A DNA stretch of 64,000 bases from Planctomycetota bacterium (GTDB lineage Bacteria > Planctomycetota > UBA1135), in contig JAJFFC010000015.1 in assembly GCA_021776795.1 (NCBI GenBank), positions 1-64,000 of the forward strand. Direction: 5' to 3'. Positions 23,644-33,122 of the stretch are shown here, piece after piece. Numbering within the stretch: the stretch's first letter is position 1; each line of letters begins with the position of its first letter. The translations under genes and the position numbers were made by a program. The notes beneath the pieces were generated by a model, which saw only the letters and a list, made by a program, of their open reading frames with translations, did no database searches and was not told where the DNA came from.

Positions 23644-25131
23644 ATGTCCCCACTCACCCTCCCCGCGGAGCGCCTGTGCGCGGCGAATCAACGGCCCATC
23701 CGGCCGGAAGGTGACTATGTCTTGTATTGGATGATCTCGGCCCGGCGAACGCGGTCGAATTTCGCCCTCGATCATGCACTGGCGCGGGCTCGAGAGCTGA
23801 ATCGCCCCTTGGTGCTGTTCGAGGCGCTGCGCTGTGATTACCCCTGGGCAAGCGAGCGGCATCATCGCTTTGTTCTCGATGGCATGTATGACAACGCACA
23901 GGCCTGTCAAGAAGCGAACATTCTGTACTACCCATATGTGGAGCCGCAGCATGGCGCGGGCAAGGGCTTGCTTCGAGCCTTGGCCGACCGCGCGGCGCTC
24001 GTCGTCACCGATGACTTCCCCTGCTTCTTCCTGCCCAAGATGGTCGCAGCAGCGGCGAAGCAAATCCCGGTTCGCCTCGAAACCGTAGACGGCAATGGAT
24101 TGCTGCCCATGCGCGCGCCCGGACGCGCTTTCTCGCGTGCCTTCGATTTTCGCCGATATTTACAGAAGTCTTTGCGCCCACATTTGGCTGACGCGCCCAA
24201 GGCCGAGGGCTTGGCTAATCATGGACTCCCCGCACCACCAACCCTGGACCAGAAGCTGCAAACTCGTTGGCCGCAAGCAGCCCCGAGCCTGCTCGACGGA
24301 AGCCAGGGCCTAGATGCCTTCCCGATTGACCATCAGGTGCGTGCCACGGCGATTACCGGTGGTATGCGGCAGGCTTCTCGCCGGCTCCAGAATTTTGTCT
24401 CTGAACAGCTCGACAACTATGCCGAACACCGCAACGACGACGGCGCCACCAGTGAGCTGTCTCCCTATCTGCATTTTGGGCATTTGGGGGCACACGAAAT
24501 CTTTAAGTCCATTGCCGAGAAAGAGCACTGGAGCATGAATCGCCTCGCCGACATCACTAGCGGCAAACGTGGGGTGTGGTGGGGCGTGAGCGAATCGGCC
24601 GAAGCCTATCTAGACCAACTCGTGACTTGGCGCGAACTCGGGTTTGGCTTTTGCCATTTCCGTCGGGACTATGACCGTTACGATTCTCTTCCGGATTGGG
24701 CGCGGAAGACCTTGGCCGAGCATGCGGCCGACCCACGACCTCATGTGTACTCCTTGGCAAGCTTTGACCAAGCGCAGACCCATGACGAGTTATGGAATGC
24801 TGCGCAAAATCAACTGCGCGCCGAAGGCCGCATCCACAACTATCTACGTATGCTCTGGGGCAAGAAGATTCTGCATTGGTCGGCGGGGCCCGAGGTGGCG
24901 CTCGACATCATGATTGAGCTTAACAATCGCTATGCCCTCGACGGTCGCAACCCCAATTCCTATAGCGGTATCTTCTGGACCCTCGGTCGCTTCGATCGCG
25001 CTTGGGGCCCCGAGCGAGAAGTCTTCGGCAAGATTCGTTACATGACGAGCGCCAACACCCGACGCAAGCTCAAGCTGCAGGACTATCTTGCGAAATGGCG
25101 TGAGCCTTCGCTAGGTTTGTTTGACGACTAG
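23644..25131 (+). CDS. phr: Deoxyribodipyrimidine photolyase, class II
   Basis: A 495-residue light-driven enzyme that splits cyclobutane pyrimidine dimers in DNA. The N-terminal antenna-like domain is followed by the helical FAD domain. The latter carries L-S-P-Y-L-H-F-G-H-L-G, R-E-L-G-F-G-F-C, G-R-I-H-N-Y-L-R-M-L-W-G-K-K-I and then N-N-R-Y-A-L-D-G-R-N-P-N-S-Y-S-G-I-F-W-T-L-G-R-F-D-R-A-W-G-P. These are class II signatures, distinct from class I photolyases and cryptochromes. Its stop overlaps that of the convergent nhaA gene by four bases. Confidence 0.93.
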   Translation: MSPLTLPAERLCAANQRPIRPEGDYVLYWMISARRTRSNFALDHALARARELNRPLVLFEALRCDYPWASERHHRFVLDGMYDNAQACQEANILYYPYVEPQHGAGKGLLRALADRAALVVTDDFPCFFLPKMVAAAAKQIPVRLETVDGNGLLPMRAPGRAFSRAFDFRRYLQKSLRPHLADAPKAEGLANHGLPAPPTLDQKLQTRWPQAAPSLLDGSQGLDAFPIDHQVRATAITGGMRQASRRLQNFVSEQLDNYAEHRNDDGATSELSPYLHFGHLGAHEIFKSIAEKEHWSMNRLADITSGKRGVWWGVSESAEAYLDQLVTWRELGFGFCHFRRDYDRYDSLPDWARKTLAEHAADPRPHVYSLASFDQAQTHDELWNAAQNQLRAEGRIHNYLRMLWGKKILHWSAGPEVALDIMIELNNRYALDGRNPNSYSGIFWTLGRFDRAWGPEREVFGKIRYMTSANTRRKLKLQDYLAKWREPSLGLFDD

Positions 25132-26342
25132 GCCGATGCTTCGGCGACCGGGTCCTTCAGGCACTTGCGCAGAACCAAGAAGCCGACAAGCCCAGAGGCC
25201 AAGGAACCGATGACGATGCCGAGGCGCTCGTCCACAATGAGGCTATCGCCGGCTTCCTCAAAGGCAAGAGAACCGATGAACAGGCTCATGGTGAAGCCAA
25301 TGCCACAAAGCGCGGCGGTTCCATACAAGGCCGTCCAATTCACCCCTTGCGGTAAGCGTGACCACTTCAGGGCCACGCCCAGCCAGCAGAAAAACATGAT
25401 GCCGATTTGCTTGCCAAAGAAAAGCCCTGCGGCGGTGCCCAGGGTGACGCCATGCAGCAACTGTTCAGTACCCACGCCGCCAAAATCGATTCCCGCATTA
25501 CAGAAGGCAAAGATCGGCAGAATCACGAAGGCCACAGCAGCATGAAGGTCATGCTCTAAGGACTGTAATGGTGAAATTTTCGGATCTTGTCGCGAGCGCA
25601 TGGGGATGAACATCGCGAGCAGAACGCCGGCCAGGGTGGCGTGGACGCCAGACTTGAGCAAGGACACCCACATGACGAGACCAACAAACAGGTAAAGGCT
25701 CTTATCGAGAATTCCGCGGCGATTCAGAATTGCCAAGACCAGAAGACATCCGCCTGTGACCAACAGCGCGGTCATCGAAACCTTGCTGGTATAGAACATT
25801 GCGATGATCAAAATCGCGCCGATGTCATCAAAAATCGCCAGTGAGGTCAGGAAAATCTTCAGGCTCAGCGGGACGCGTGAACCTAGCAAGGACAAGACAC
25901 CCAAAGCAAAGGCGATGTCCGTGGCCGCAGGCAATGCCCAACCTTGTTGCGCTACGGAATCACCTTGGTTAAACCAGAGGTAAATGGCTGCAGGCACCAC
26001 CATGCCACCAATCGCGCCGAGGCCGGGCATGACAATGCTGCTGAGGCTAGAAAGCTCGCCTTCGAGATACTCTCGCTTGAGCTCGAGACCGACCAGTAAG
26101 AAGAACAGAGCCATGAGACCGTCGTTCACCCACAGCAGCAATGGCTTGGCGATCTGGAGGGTACCGACCTTGACCTCAACCGGAGTGTCAATCAGCAAGT
26201 CGTAAATCGACTTCAGCGGGCTGTTGGCCAAGATCATGGCCAGGACTGCGGCTATTACCAACAGAATGCCACCGGCCGATTCCTGCTTCAGGAATTTGGC
26301 GAGAAAAGTGTCTTGCTCCGGCGTTGTAAGGGGAGAGGGCAT
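25128..26342 (-). CDS. nhaA: Na+/H+ antiporter
   Basis: A 404-residue integral membrane protein with about 12 segments. It exchanges internal Na+ or Li+ for external protons. Diagnostic stretches are D-G-L-M-A-L-F-F-L-L-V-G-L-E-L-K-R-E, P-A-A-T-D-I-A-F-A-L-G-V-L-S-L-L-G and the ion-binding aspartate pair in S-L-A-I-F-D-D-I-G-A. Length and order match E. coli NhaA. The 159 bases between this gene and the next one upstream hold no ORF and would contain its promoter. Confidence 0.95.
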   Translation of the reverse strand: MPSPLTTPEQDTFLAKFLKQESAGGILLVIAAVLAMILANSPLKSIYDLLIDTPVEVKVGTLQIAKPLLLWVNDGLMALFFLLVGLELKREYLEGELSSLSSIVMPGLGAIGGMVVPAAIYLWFNQGDSVAQQGWALPAATDIAFALGVLSLLGSRVPLSLKIFLTSLAIFDDIGAILIIAMFYTSKVSMTALLVTGGCLLVLAILNRRGILDKSLYLFVGLVMWVSLLKSGVHATLAGVLLAMFIPMRSRQDPKISPLQSLEHDLHAAVAFVILPIFAFCNAGIDFGGVGTEQLLHGVTLGTAAGLFFGKQIGIMFFCWLGVALKWSRLPQGVNWTALYGTAALCGIGFTMSLFIGSLAFEEAGDSLIVDERLGIVIGSLASGLVGFLVLRKCLKDPVAEASA

Positions 26343-26501
26343 CTGTGGTTCTTAGTAGACAGGGTGCGCTGTGGAAGGTGGCACCGTGATACTTTTCTGC
26401 CGTCCTGTCCGGCCGGCCAATTTGCTCCCCAAGATTCTAGGGCCGAGCCTACGCGCTCTGTCCACGACTTGCACAAATCCACAATTCTTGCGCAAAGCCA
26501 A

Positions 26502-27062
26502 CTAAGGGTCCCCCTTCCAATCGCGCGCAAGCAGGCCGAGCAAAATGGTGTCTTGCCATTCCCCGTGCGTAAACCACCGCTCACGCAGCAAGCCTTCTTG
26601 GCGAAATTGTTCGCCTTCGAATAGGGCTAATGAGCGGTGATTGAAGGGGTCGACATCGGCCTCTAGTCGATGCAAACCAAGTTCGCTAAAGCAAAAGCCA
26701 ATTAGCAGGCGCATGGCCTCGCGGCCGTAACCCTTCCCCCACGCACGACTGTGCAAGGCAATGCCAAGCTCTCCGCGGCGGTGGCGCAAATCGACTTGAT
26801 ACAAAGTGCAAGTGCCGACGATTTCTTTTTCGCCATCAAGGGCAATGCCCCATTGGAATAAGTCTTTATCGGCAAAGTGTTGATGAGTAGAGGTTAGATA
26901 TTTTTCTGCCTCTTGACGCTCCTTCATGGCTGGGGAGCTCCAATAGCGGATGACTTCTTCGTCACTAAAGACTTCGAACAGGCCGTCAATGTCGGCTTCG
27001 GTCATCCAACGCAAGTTCAGGCGCTCTCCCTTTATGCGTGGCAAAGTGTCGCCCCAATTCAT
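26502..27062 (-). CDS. GNAT acetyltransferase, RimJ/RimL type
   Basis: The start at 27062 forms an ATGA overlap with the potassium channel gene, giving 186 residues. R-L-N-L-R-W-M-T-E-A-D-I-D opens the fold, the acetyl-CoA loop is S-R-A-W-G-K-G-Y-G-R-E-A-M-R, and L-E-A-D-V-D-P-F-N-H-R-S follows. This pattern is typical of ribosomal-protein or amino-acid N-acetyltransferases of the RimJ/L group. The frame continues far upstream, but that part is antisense-like overlap with the channel gene. Confidence 0.85.
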   Translation of the reverse strand: MNWGDTLPRIKGERLNLRWMTEADIDGLFEVFSDEEVIRYWSSPAMKERQEAEKYLTSTHQHFADKDLFQWGIALDGEKEIVGTCTLYQVDLRHRRGELGIALHSRAWGKGYGREAMRLLIGFCFSELGLHRLEADVDPFNHRSLALFEGEQFRQEGLLRERWFTHGEWQDTILLGLLARDWKGDP

Positions 27063-27898
27063 GACGTGGGTCCTGCAAACTTGGTGCCGCATTGATGGCA
27101 AAGTCGTGCATGACGAGCGTGCTGCCTTTCTTCGCAATGTTCGCAGGTACGAATCGCGCCATCGCGAATCGCCGCAGCCGTCATTTCTGCAGTCACGATT
27201 CCGGTTGGTACGGCAATGACGCCGTAGCCCATGATCATCACAATCGATGCCACAAATTGACCGAAGGGTGTTTCCGGAGCGATGTCGCCATAACCAACTG
27301 TGGTCAAGGTCACAATGGCCCAATAGACTCCACGCGGAATGCTGTCGAAGCCATGAGCCTCCCCTTCAATGAGGTACATCAGGGAGCCCAGAATGACCGT
27401 CATGGTGAATACCGCAAACAAGAAGACCGTAATTTTGCGGCGACTCGCCACCAAAGAGCGCATCAACAGGTTTGCCTCGCGCACGTGAGCGGCCAGCTTC
27501 AGCACCCGGAATGCACGCAAGATGCGCAATACGCGAATGACCACTAGGTAACGCGCAGCGGGGAATAGGATGATTAAGTATGTCGGCAAGATTGCCAGTA
27601 AATCCACCACTCCAAAAAAAGACCGCGCATAACGCCAAGGCCTACGAGCGCAGACCAAGCGCACGACATACTCCAGGGTGAACACCAGGGTGAATACCCA
27701 TTCTGCGGTCCACAACAGAGATCCGTGTTGTTCACGAATACTGGGAACGCTCTCCAGCATGACCGTAATCACGCTAGCCAAAATCAGCAAAATCAACGCA
27801 ACATCGAAGGCCTTTCCCGTCGGGGTATCGGCCTCGAAAATTATCTCATAAAGGCGCTGACGCCACCCTTCTTCTTGGTCGTGCTTGGTCTCGCTCAT
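27059..27898 (-). CDS. Voltage-gated-type potassium channel with zinc-ribbon tail
   Basis: A 279-residue six-segment channel subunit. S4 is charged at regular spacing (V-V-I-R-V-L-R-I-L-R-A-F-R-V-L-K). The pore loop has W-A-I-V-T-L-T-T-V-G-Y-G-D, the K+ selectivity filter. After S6 the C-terminus carries C-E-H-C-x12-C-H-Q-C-G, a four-cysteine zinc ribbon in the cytosol. It would form a tetrameric K+ channel in the inner membrane. It is translationally coupled to the GNAT gene. Confidence 0.88.
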   Translation of the reverse strand: MSETKHDQEEGWRQRLYEIIFEADTPTGKAFDVALILLILASVITVMLESVPSIREQHGSLLWTAEWVFTLVFTLEYVVRLVCARRPWRYARSFFGVVDLLAILPTYLIILFPAARYLVVIRVLRILRAFRVLKLAAHVREANLLMRSLVASRRKITVFLFAVFTMTVILGSLMYLIEGEAHGFDSIPRGVYWAIVTLTTVGYGDIAPETPFGQFVASIVMIMGYGVIAVPTGIVTAEMTAAAIRDGAIRTCEHCEERQHARHARLCHQCGTKFAGPTS

Positions 27899-27939
27899 CG
27901 CTCCACTCCAGTGTCAGAGTGTAGCGCAACTGCCCGTAA

Positions 27940-29256
27940 TCAGGACGAGGTCGAAGGCCGACGGCGGCGGCGTGAAGGGCTTGCCTTCTTCGCGCCGCGT
28001 GGAGCGCGGTTATTGCGCGGGCTCTTGGGGCCACGCGGGCTACGCCCACCTCGACCGTTTTGAATCGGTTCCGGACGAATCGACTCATCTGGCTCGAAGG
28101 AATCCACCACCACACGCTCCAAATCTTTGCCTAAGAGTTTCTCGATGTCGCGCAGCAGCTTCTTTTCGTCGACGCAAACCAGAGAGATGGCATGGCCCAT
28201 TTGGCCTGCGCGACCGGTGCGCCCGATGCGGTGCACATAGTCCTCGGCGACGTTGGGTAGTTCGTAGTTGACCACATGCGGAAGCTGCTCGATGTCTAAG
28301 CCCCGCGCAGCAATATCGGTCGCGACTAACACGCGCACCTTATTGGCCTTGAAGCCGGCCAGAGCGCGTGTGCGTGCACCTTGTGACTTATTGCCGTGGA
28401 TGGCCGCCGCGTTGAGGTCATCTTTACACAACTGCTCTGCCAAGCGATTCGCTCCGTGCTTGGTCCGCGTGAACACGAGCACCTGGCGCCAGTTGTTGGC
28501 GGATATGAGATAGGACAAGAGGTCGCGCTTCCGCTTCTTGTCTACCGGGTGCACTATCTGCGAAACCTTGGCTGCGGTCGTGTTGCGCCGTGCAACTTGA
28601 ATCTCTACCGGACGATTCAACAAGTCGCTAGCAAGGTGTCGAATCTCATCGCTAAAGGTCGCGGAGAACAAGAGGTTTTGGCGCTTGGGCGGCAAGACAG
28701 CCAAAACTTTGCGGATGTCGCGGATGAAGCCCATGTCCAACATGCGGTCGGCTTCATCAAGCACCAGAGTGTGCACTTGGCGAAGGTCCATCGTGCCCTG
28801 GCTCATATGATCCAGAAGGCGCCCAGGAGTCGCGACCACAATGTCCACGCCTTGGCGCAGGCGGCTAATCTGCGGCACAATGCTGACGCCGCCAAAGATC
28901 ACCATCGAACGAAAACCAAGGCCCTTGCCATAGGTTTGTACGCTTTCGTCCACCTGAGCTGCCAGCTCGCGAGTCGGCACTAAAATCAAAGCGCGAATCT
29001 TGCGTTTGGCCCTCTTGCCTTGGGAGGCTTGTCCTCGTTCCTGCTGCTCCCGCTCTCGTTGCAGCCGATGCAACAGCGGCAGCGTGAAGCCCGCGGTTTT
29101 GCCCGTACCCGTCTGCGCTCCAGCTAAGACATCTTTGCCTTCGAGCACGACCGGGATGGCCTGCTGCTGGATGGGAGTTGCCTTTTCGTAGCCCTGGTCT
29201 GCGACGATGCGCAACAGTTCCTCGGAAAGGCCGAGTTCTGTGAAGGACTTGGGCAC
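27940..29256 (-). CDS. rhlE: DEAD-box RNA helicase, RhlE type
   Basis: A 438-residue ATP-dependent RNA helicase. Motifs in order are: Q-motif with F-x-x-L-G-L and P-I-Q-Q-Q-A-I-P, motif I A-Q-T-G-T-G-K-T, Ia [31 protein letters not shown], and [12 protein letters not shown]. The C-terminal tail (about 385-438) is basic and R/G/P/S-rich, a usual RNA-binding extension. It starts with GTG. RhlE-type helicases act in ribosome assembly and RNA decay. Confidence 0.92.
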   Translation of the reverse strand: MPKSFTELGLSEELLRIVADQGYEKATPIQQQAIPVVLEGKDVLAGAQTGTGKTAGFTLPLLHRLQREREQQERGQASQGKRAKRKIRALILVPTRELAAQVDESVQTYGKGLGFRSMVIFGGVSIVPQISRLRQGVDIVVATPGRLLDHMSQGTMDLRQVHTLVLDEADRMLDMGFIRDIRKVLAVLPPKRQNLLFSATFSDEIRHLASDLLNRPVEIQVARRNTTAAKVSQIVHPVDKKRKRDLLSYLISANNWRQVLVFTRTKHGANRLAEQLCKDDLNAAAIHGNKSQGARTRALAGFKANKVRVLVATDIAARGLDIEQLPHVVNYELPNVAEDYVHRIGRTGRAGQMGHAISLVCVDEKKLLRDIEKLLGKDLERVVVDSFEPDESIRPEPIQNGRGGRSPRGPKSPRNNRAPRGAKKASPSRRRRRPSTSS

Positions 29257-29327
29257 CGGTGTAGATGGCGCTCCAAGCCCACGAAATGCGGTTGCCTAGG
29301 AAGCGCCTAAGCCCACCATGATACAGT

Positions 29328-30920
29328 GTGTGGTCCGACTGGCCCGGCAAACCCTTCAAGCACGTGTTCGACATCCACACTAATCCGCAGTTTCGCCTCA
29401 AAAGCGACCTGCTTTCCGGGCTGACGGTGGCTCTCGCGCTGGTTCCGGAAGCTGTGGCTTTCGCCTTCGTCGCCGGCGTGGACCCGATTGTGGGTCTCCA
29501 TGCCGCCTTTATTGTGGGTCTAATCACCGCTGTTTTTGGCGGACGCCCTGGCATGATTTCGGGAGCCACTGGCGCTCTAGCGGTGGTTTTGGTCAGTCTG
29601 GTGACTCAGCATGGGATCGAATACATGTATGCCGCTGTGGCGCTAATGGGAGTTATCCAGGTTGGAGCCGGCGTATTGCGGCTTGGAAAGTTCATCCGCA
29701 TGGTTCCGCATCCGGTCATGCTTGGTTTCGTCAATGGCTTAGCCATCGTGATTTTTCTGGCGCAACTTGGTCAGTTCAAAACCGCAGATGGCAATGGAGA
29801 CATGGTGTGGATGAGCGGCACTCCTCTATTCACCATGTTGGGATTGGTCGTCGCGACCATGGCCATCATTCACTTTTTGCCGCGCCTCACTAAAGCCGTA
29901 CCCGCTTCCTTGGTTGCGATTGTCGGCATCACGGTCACGGTGCTCCTTCTTGGCTTAGATACGCCATCGATTGTCGATTACTTGCGCACCATGTCGGGCA
30001 ACCCTGAAGCTTCGCTCGCTGGCGGCATGCCCAGTTTTTCGATTCCGATGGTGCCGTTGAATCTAGAAACGCTATTCATCATTTTCCCCTATGCGATCAT
30101 CTTGGCTGCGGTCGGCTTGATTGAGTCGTTGCTGACCCTGACTCTCGTCGATGAAATCACCGAAACGCGCGGTCGCGGCAACAAAGAGTGCGTGGCACAG
30201 GGGGCGGCCAACATCACTTGCGGTTTCTTCGGCGGCATGGGCGGTTGCGCCATGATCGGCCAAAGCATGATCAACATCGACTCCGGAGGACGCGGGCGCA
30301 CCTCGGGGATTACGGCTGCTGTGGTGTTGCTGGCCTTTGTTCTGGTCGCTTCGCCCCTAATCGAGGTCGTGCCGGTGGCTGCCTTGGTCGGCGTCATGTT
30401 CATGGTCGTATTCGGCACCTTTGAATGGTCGAGCTTCCGCGTGATGACCAAGGTTCCTCGTTCCGACGCTCTGGTCATTGTTCTGGTTTCCGCAGTCACG
30501 GTCATGACCGACCTTGCGTTTGCGGTGCTTGTCGGGGTCGTGGTTTCTGCGCTGGTGTTCGCATGGAAACATGCCAAGGTCATCCATGTCTTCCCCCACT
30601 TCGAAGAAGATGGCACTAAGGTGTATTCCTTGCGCGGCCCACTGTTCTTTGGCTCCACCAAGAACTTTTTGGAACTGTTCGACGCCAAGAACGACCCCGA
30701 CGAAGTCGTCGTGGAGTTTCTCCACGCACGTGTTTCCGATCACTCCGCCATCGAAGCGATTGATAACCTCGGGGAGCGTTACTTGAACTTAGGCAAGAAG
30801 CTCCACCTCAGGCACCTCAGCCCAGAGTGCCGCCTGCTCTTGCGCAAGGCCGGCAATCTGGTCGATGTCAACGTGATTGAAGACCCGACCTATCACGTCG
30901 CGACCGACGTACTCGCTTAG
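29328..30920 (+). CDS. SulP-family anion transporter with STAS domain
   Basis: A 530-residue transporter. The N-terminal signature [20 protein letters not shown] and G-L-H-A-A-F are characteristic of SLC26/SulP proteins. About 11-14 membrane segments follow, including [14 protein letters not shown] cytosolic STAS domain runs from about 430. Substrates in the family include sulfate, bicarbonate and dicarboxylates, and this one cannot be assigned. A GTG at 29328 is the best start; a nearby ATG at 29319 is out of frame. Confidence 0.9.
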   Translation: MWSDWPGKPFKHVFDIHTNPQFRLKSDLLSGLTVALALVPEAVAFAFVAGVDPIVGLHAAFIVGLITAVFGGRPGMISGATGALAVVLVSLVTQHGIEYMYAAVALMGVIQVGAGVLRLGKFIRMVPHPVMLGFVNGLAIVIFLAQLGQFKTADGNGDMVWMSGTPLFTMLGLVVATMAIIHFLPRLTKAVPASLVAIVGITVTVLLLGLDTPSIVDYLRTMSGNPEASLAGGMPSFSIPMVPLNLETLFIIFPYAIILAAVGLIESLLTLTLVDEITETRGRGNKECVAQGAANITCGFFGGMGGCAMIGQSMINIDSGGRGRTSGITAAVVLLAFVLVASPLIEVVPVAALVGVMFMVVFGTFEWSSFRVMTKVPRSDALVIVLVSAVTVMTDLAFAVLVGVVVSALVFAWKHAKVIHVFPHFEEDGTKVYSLRGPLFFGSTKNFLELFDAKNDPDEVVVEFLHARVSDHSAIEAIDNLGERYLNLGKKLHLRHLSPECRLLLRKAGNLVDVNVIEDPTYHVATDVLA

Positions 30921-30924
30921 GCCT

Positions 30925-31542
30925 TTAGTAACGGCCAGCGAAGGCCTCTTCGTAGTCGTCGATCGCAGCTTGCACGACCTTTTCGGCGTGCTCGCGGCCA
31001 TAAGCTTTGCCAATCTTCACCGTGGGTTCGGTATTCGGCGCAAGCTTGTAGGTCATGAAATAGTGGTGCAAGCGCTCCACCAGAACACTCGGCAGCTGCG
31101 AGATATCGGTGAGGTGACCCCATTGATGATCGCAATCTAGAATCGCGATGATCTTGTCATCGGCTTCGCCATCGTCGAGCATGGGAAGGCCGCCGACGAC
31201 GCGGGCGTTCAACAGGGTCTCTGCGCGATTGATTGGGCGTTCGCTAATCACGCAAATGTCGAGCGGGTCACCGTCGCCAGCTTTGGCGCCAGGCATCAGC
31301 GCCTTGACCCGGTCCGCGCAGTAGGTTCGCGGAACGAAGCCATAAAGCGCAGGCGGCAACGACGAAGTGCGTTGAGGGCGATCCACCCGCAGAAAGCCAG
31401 ACTCCTTGTCAATTTCATACTTCACCATGTCGAAGGGCGTGATTTCGATAAAAGCATGCAGCAATGACGGTGGGTTCTTGCCAATCGCAAGCCCATGCCA
31501 AGGGTGTGGCCGAAATCGATGGAATGGGCTTGTGGGGGACAT
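30925..31542 (-). CDS. ppa: Inorganic pyrophosphatase (family I)
   Basis: A cytosolic Mg-dependent enzyme hydrolysing PPi to two phosphates. The start at 31542 gives 205 residues. Signature residues are visible: [20 protein letters not shown], and the metal-binding [10 protein letters not shown]. The 21 codons upstream (to 31605) add no recognisable sequence. It lies only four bases from the stop of the convergent SulP gene. Confidence 0.93.
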   Translation of the reverse strand: MSPTSPFHRFRPHPWHGLAIGKNPPSLLHAFIEITPFDMVKYEIDKESGFLRVDRPQRTSSLPPALYGFVPRTYCADRVKALMPGAKAGDGDPLDICVISERPINRAETLLNARVVGGLPMLDDGEADDKIIAILDCDHQWGHLTDISQLPSVLVERLHHYFMTYKLAPNTEPTVKIGKAYGREHAEKVVQAAIDDYEEAFAGRY

Positions 31543-31611
31543 CTCTATAGTTTTGCAAGGGCCCGAGGAGGGGTCAACCTTAGGCCCGAGGAACTTCGTA
31601 AGCATGGGTCG

Positions 31612-33015
31612 CTACTCCTCCCATTCCCACTTCATCCAGAGCTTCTTGTACTCCTTGTTGCCAAGCTCCCAGGCTTCCTTCCAGGCTTCATATACCTTGA
31701 ACTTCGCCAAGGCTTTTTTGTCGATGTCAATCGTGCGTGCATCTTCATGCCACTCTTCCATCTTCGCCGAAAGATTCCAGGGAAGCGCTTCAATCAAGAA
31801 GGTGTCTTCCAGTAAATCCACCGTTGTGGCGAAAGCTTCAGCGGCTGGGGTGTCCTGCCAATAGGCGTCGTAGAGTTTGCTCGCCTTCTTGCGCTGCTTC
31901 TTCAGCGTTTTGTCAAAGCCGATGCCGTCGTACCACTCCTCTACGCTTGGCACCCCGCGATAATCTTCGCGAACGGCCAATAACATCCCCAAAGGCTTGT
32001 CGCCATCGAGAGTCAGCTTCTTGCTGAAGGACTTCTTGAGTTCCTTGACCATGGCTTTGCCATGCTTGTCGATGGCGTCAGTCAGGTCCTTTCCTTGCGC
32101 GGCAATCTTGAGAGGCACCTCATCGATGCCGTAATCACTCCTTTCCGAGCCCAAGAGGCGCGCCGCCACTTGGTAACTCAATCCTAGCGCCGGAGTGATT
32201 TCGTATTGATAAGAGTCAGGGCCCTTGTGGCGCGCCAACTCTTTGGCGAGCTCCAAGACGCGCTCGGGGTCGGTGCTGGTCATGCCTTCGCACCAGTCGA
32301 TGGCTTCACTCACGCGCATGGAATTGGGCCAGTGGTTATAGCCCGGCATGCGCAGCAAAGTGGTGAGCTCTAGGCCTGCATCGAGCATGGCATCGCGACC
32401 GCCAACTGAATTCAATAGAGGCACCACTGGGTCCTTGGTTCCGTGCAAAAAGACGACCGGCACATCCTTCATTTTGCGCCCTAGCTTGACGCCATTCCAA
32501 ATGCCGCCAGCATGAGCAACGACGCCCCCCACCAAGTCCGGGTGGTGACTTGCAAACAGCGTGACAAAGAACGCGCCCTGGCTATGCCCGTATAAGTAAA
32601 TCTGATCGACCGCAAAGCGTTCGCGCATTTCACCCAAGAAGGTCGCGAAGGACTCGATGTCTTTCTTACCAGAAAGGAACAGTCTCGTGTCATTGTTTCC
32701 TGGACTAGTGCCATCGACCGAAACGATGATGTCGCCCGCGCGCAAAGGATTCAGCTTCACGTGGCGTGGGTTGAAATTATTCCAATAGCCCCAGCGATAA
32801 TCACTCCCGGTGCCATGCAAAATGATGGTCATGTGCCGAGGCTTTTCTTCACTGTAGCCCTCGGGCAACATCCACATGTAGCGCAAGTCATTGTTGGACT
32901 TGCTCCAAAAAGCTGTGGCGGTGCTGGCACTCGCCGACGGCTCGAGCTTGCTTGGGCCCTCATCTGCCTGCAGGGCAAGGGGAATGGTCAGGAATAAGGA
33001 GGCTAGGAATAACAT
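31612..33015 (-). CDS. Secreted alpha/beta-hydrolase (esterase), PHB-depolymerase-like
   Basis: A 467-residue protein with a signal peptide (MLFLASLFLTIPLALQA). The hydrolase core has I-I-L-H-G-T-G (oxyanion), L-Y-G-H-S-Q-G-A-F-F (nucleophile Ser), F-L-H-G-T-K-D-P-V-V-P (Asp) and G-Y-N-H-W-P (His). After residue 270 a long helical, Lys/Glu/Trp-rich region of unknown role follows. It is a paralogue in layout of the esterase at 19574-20887. Substrates are probably esters of polymers or small molecules in the periplasm or outside. Confidence 0.75.
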   Translation of the reverse strand: MLFLASLFLTIPLALQADEGPSKLEPSASASTATAFWSKSNNDLRYMWMLPEGYSEEKPRHMTIILHGTGSDYRWGYWNNFNPRHVKLNPLRAGDIIVSVDGTSPGNNDTRLFLSGKKDIESFATFLGEMRERFAVDQIYLYGHSQGAFFVTLFASHHPDLVGGVVAHAGGIWNGVKLGRKMKDVPVVFLHGTKDPVVPLLNSVGGRDAMLDAGLELTTLLRMPGYNHWPNSMRVSEAIDWCEGMTSTDPERVLELAKELARHKGPDSYQYEITPALGLSYQVAARLLGSERSDYGIDEVPLKIAAQGKDLTDAIDKHGKAMVKELKKSFSKKLTLDGDKPLGMLLAVREDYRGVPSVEEWYDGIGFDKTLKKQRKKASKLYDAYWQDTPAAEAFATTVDLLEDTFLIEALPWNLSAKMEEWHEDARTIDIDKKALAKFKVYEAWKEAWELGNKEYKKLWMKWEWEE

Positions 33016-33122
33016 GGTGAAGGCTTCCTCTCGACTTCTCTGCGTCGAGAGCCTGATTGCAGTATAGGGTCAGTGGGAAACGTGGCGTTACTCATTCCCC
33101 AGAAGTCGGTAGTCTGCAATGA

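Noticed and set aside
30089-30688. 199-residue minus-strand ORF opposite the SulP gene
   Set aside because: Antisense of conserved transporter codons, with Thr/Met/Lys bias and no fold signature.
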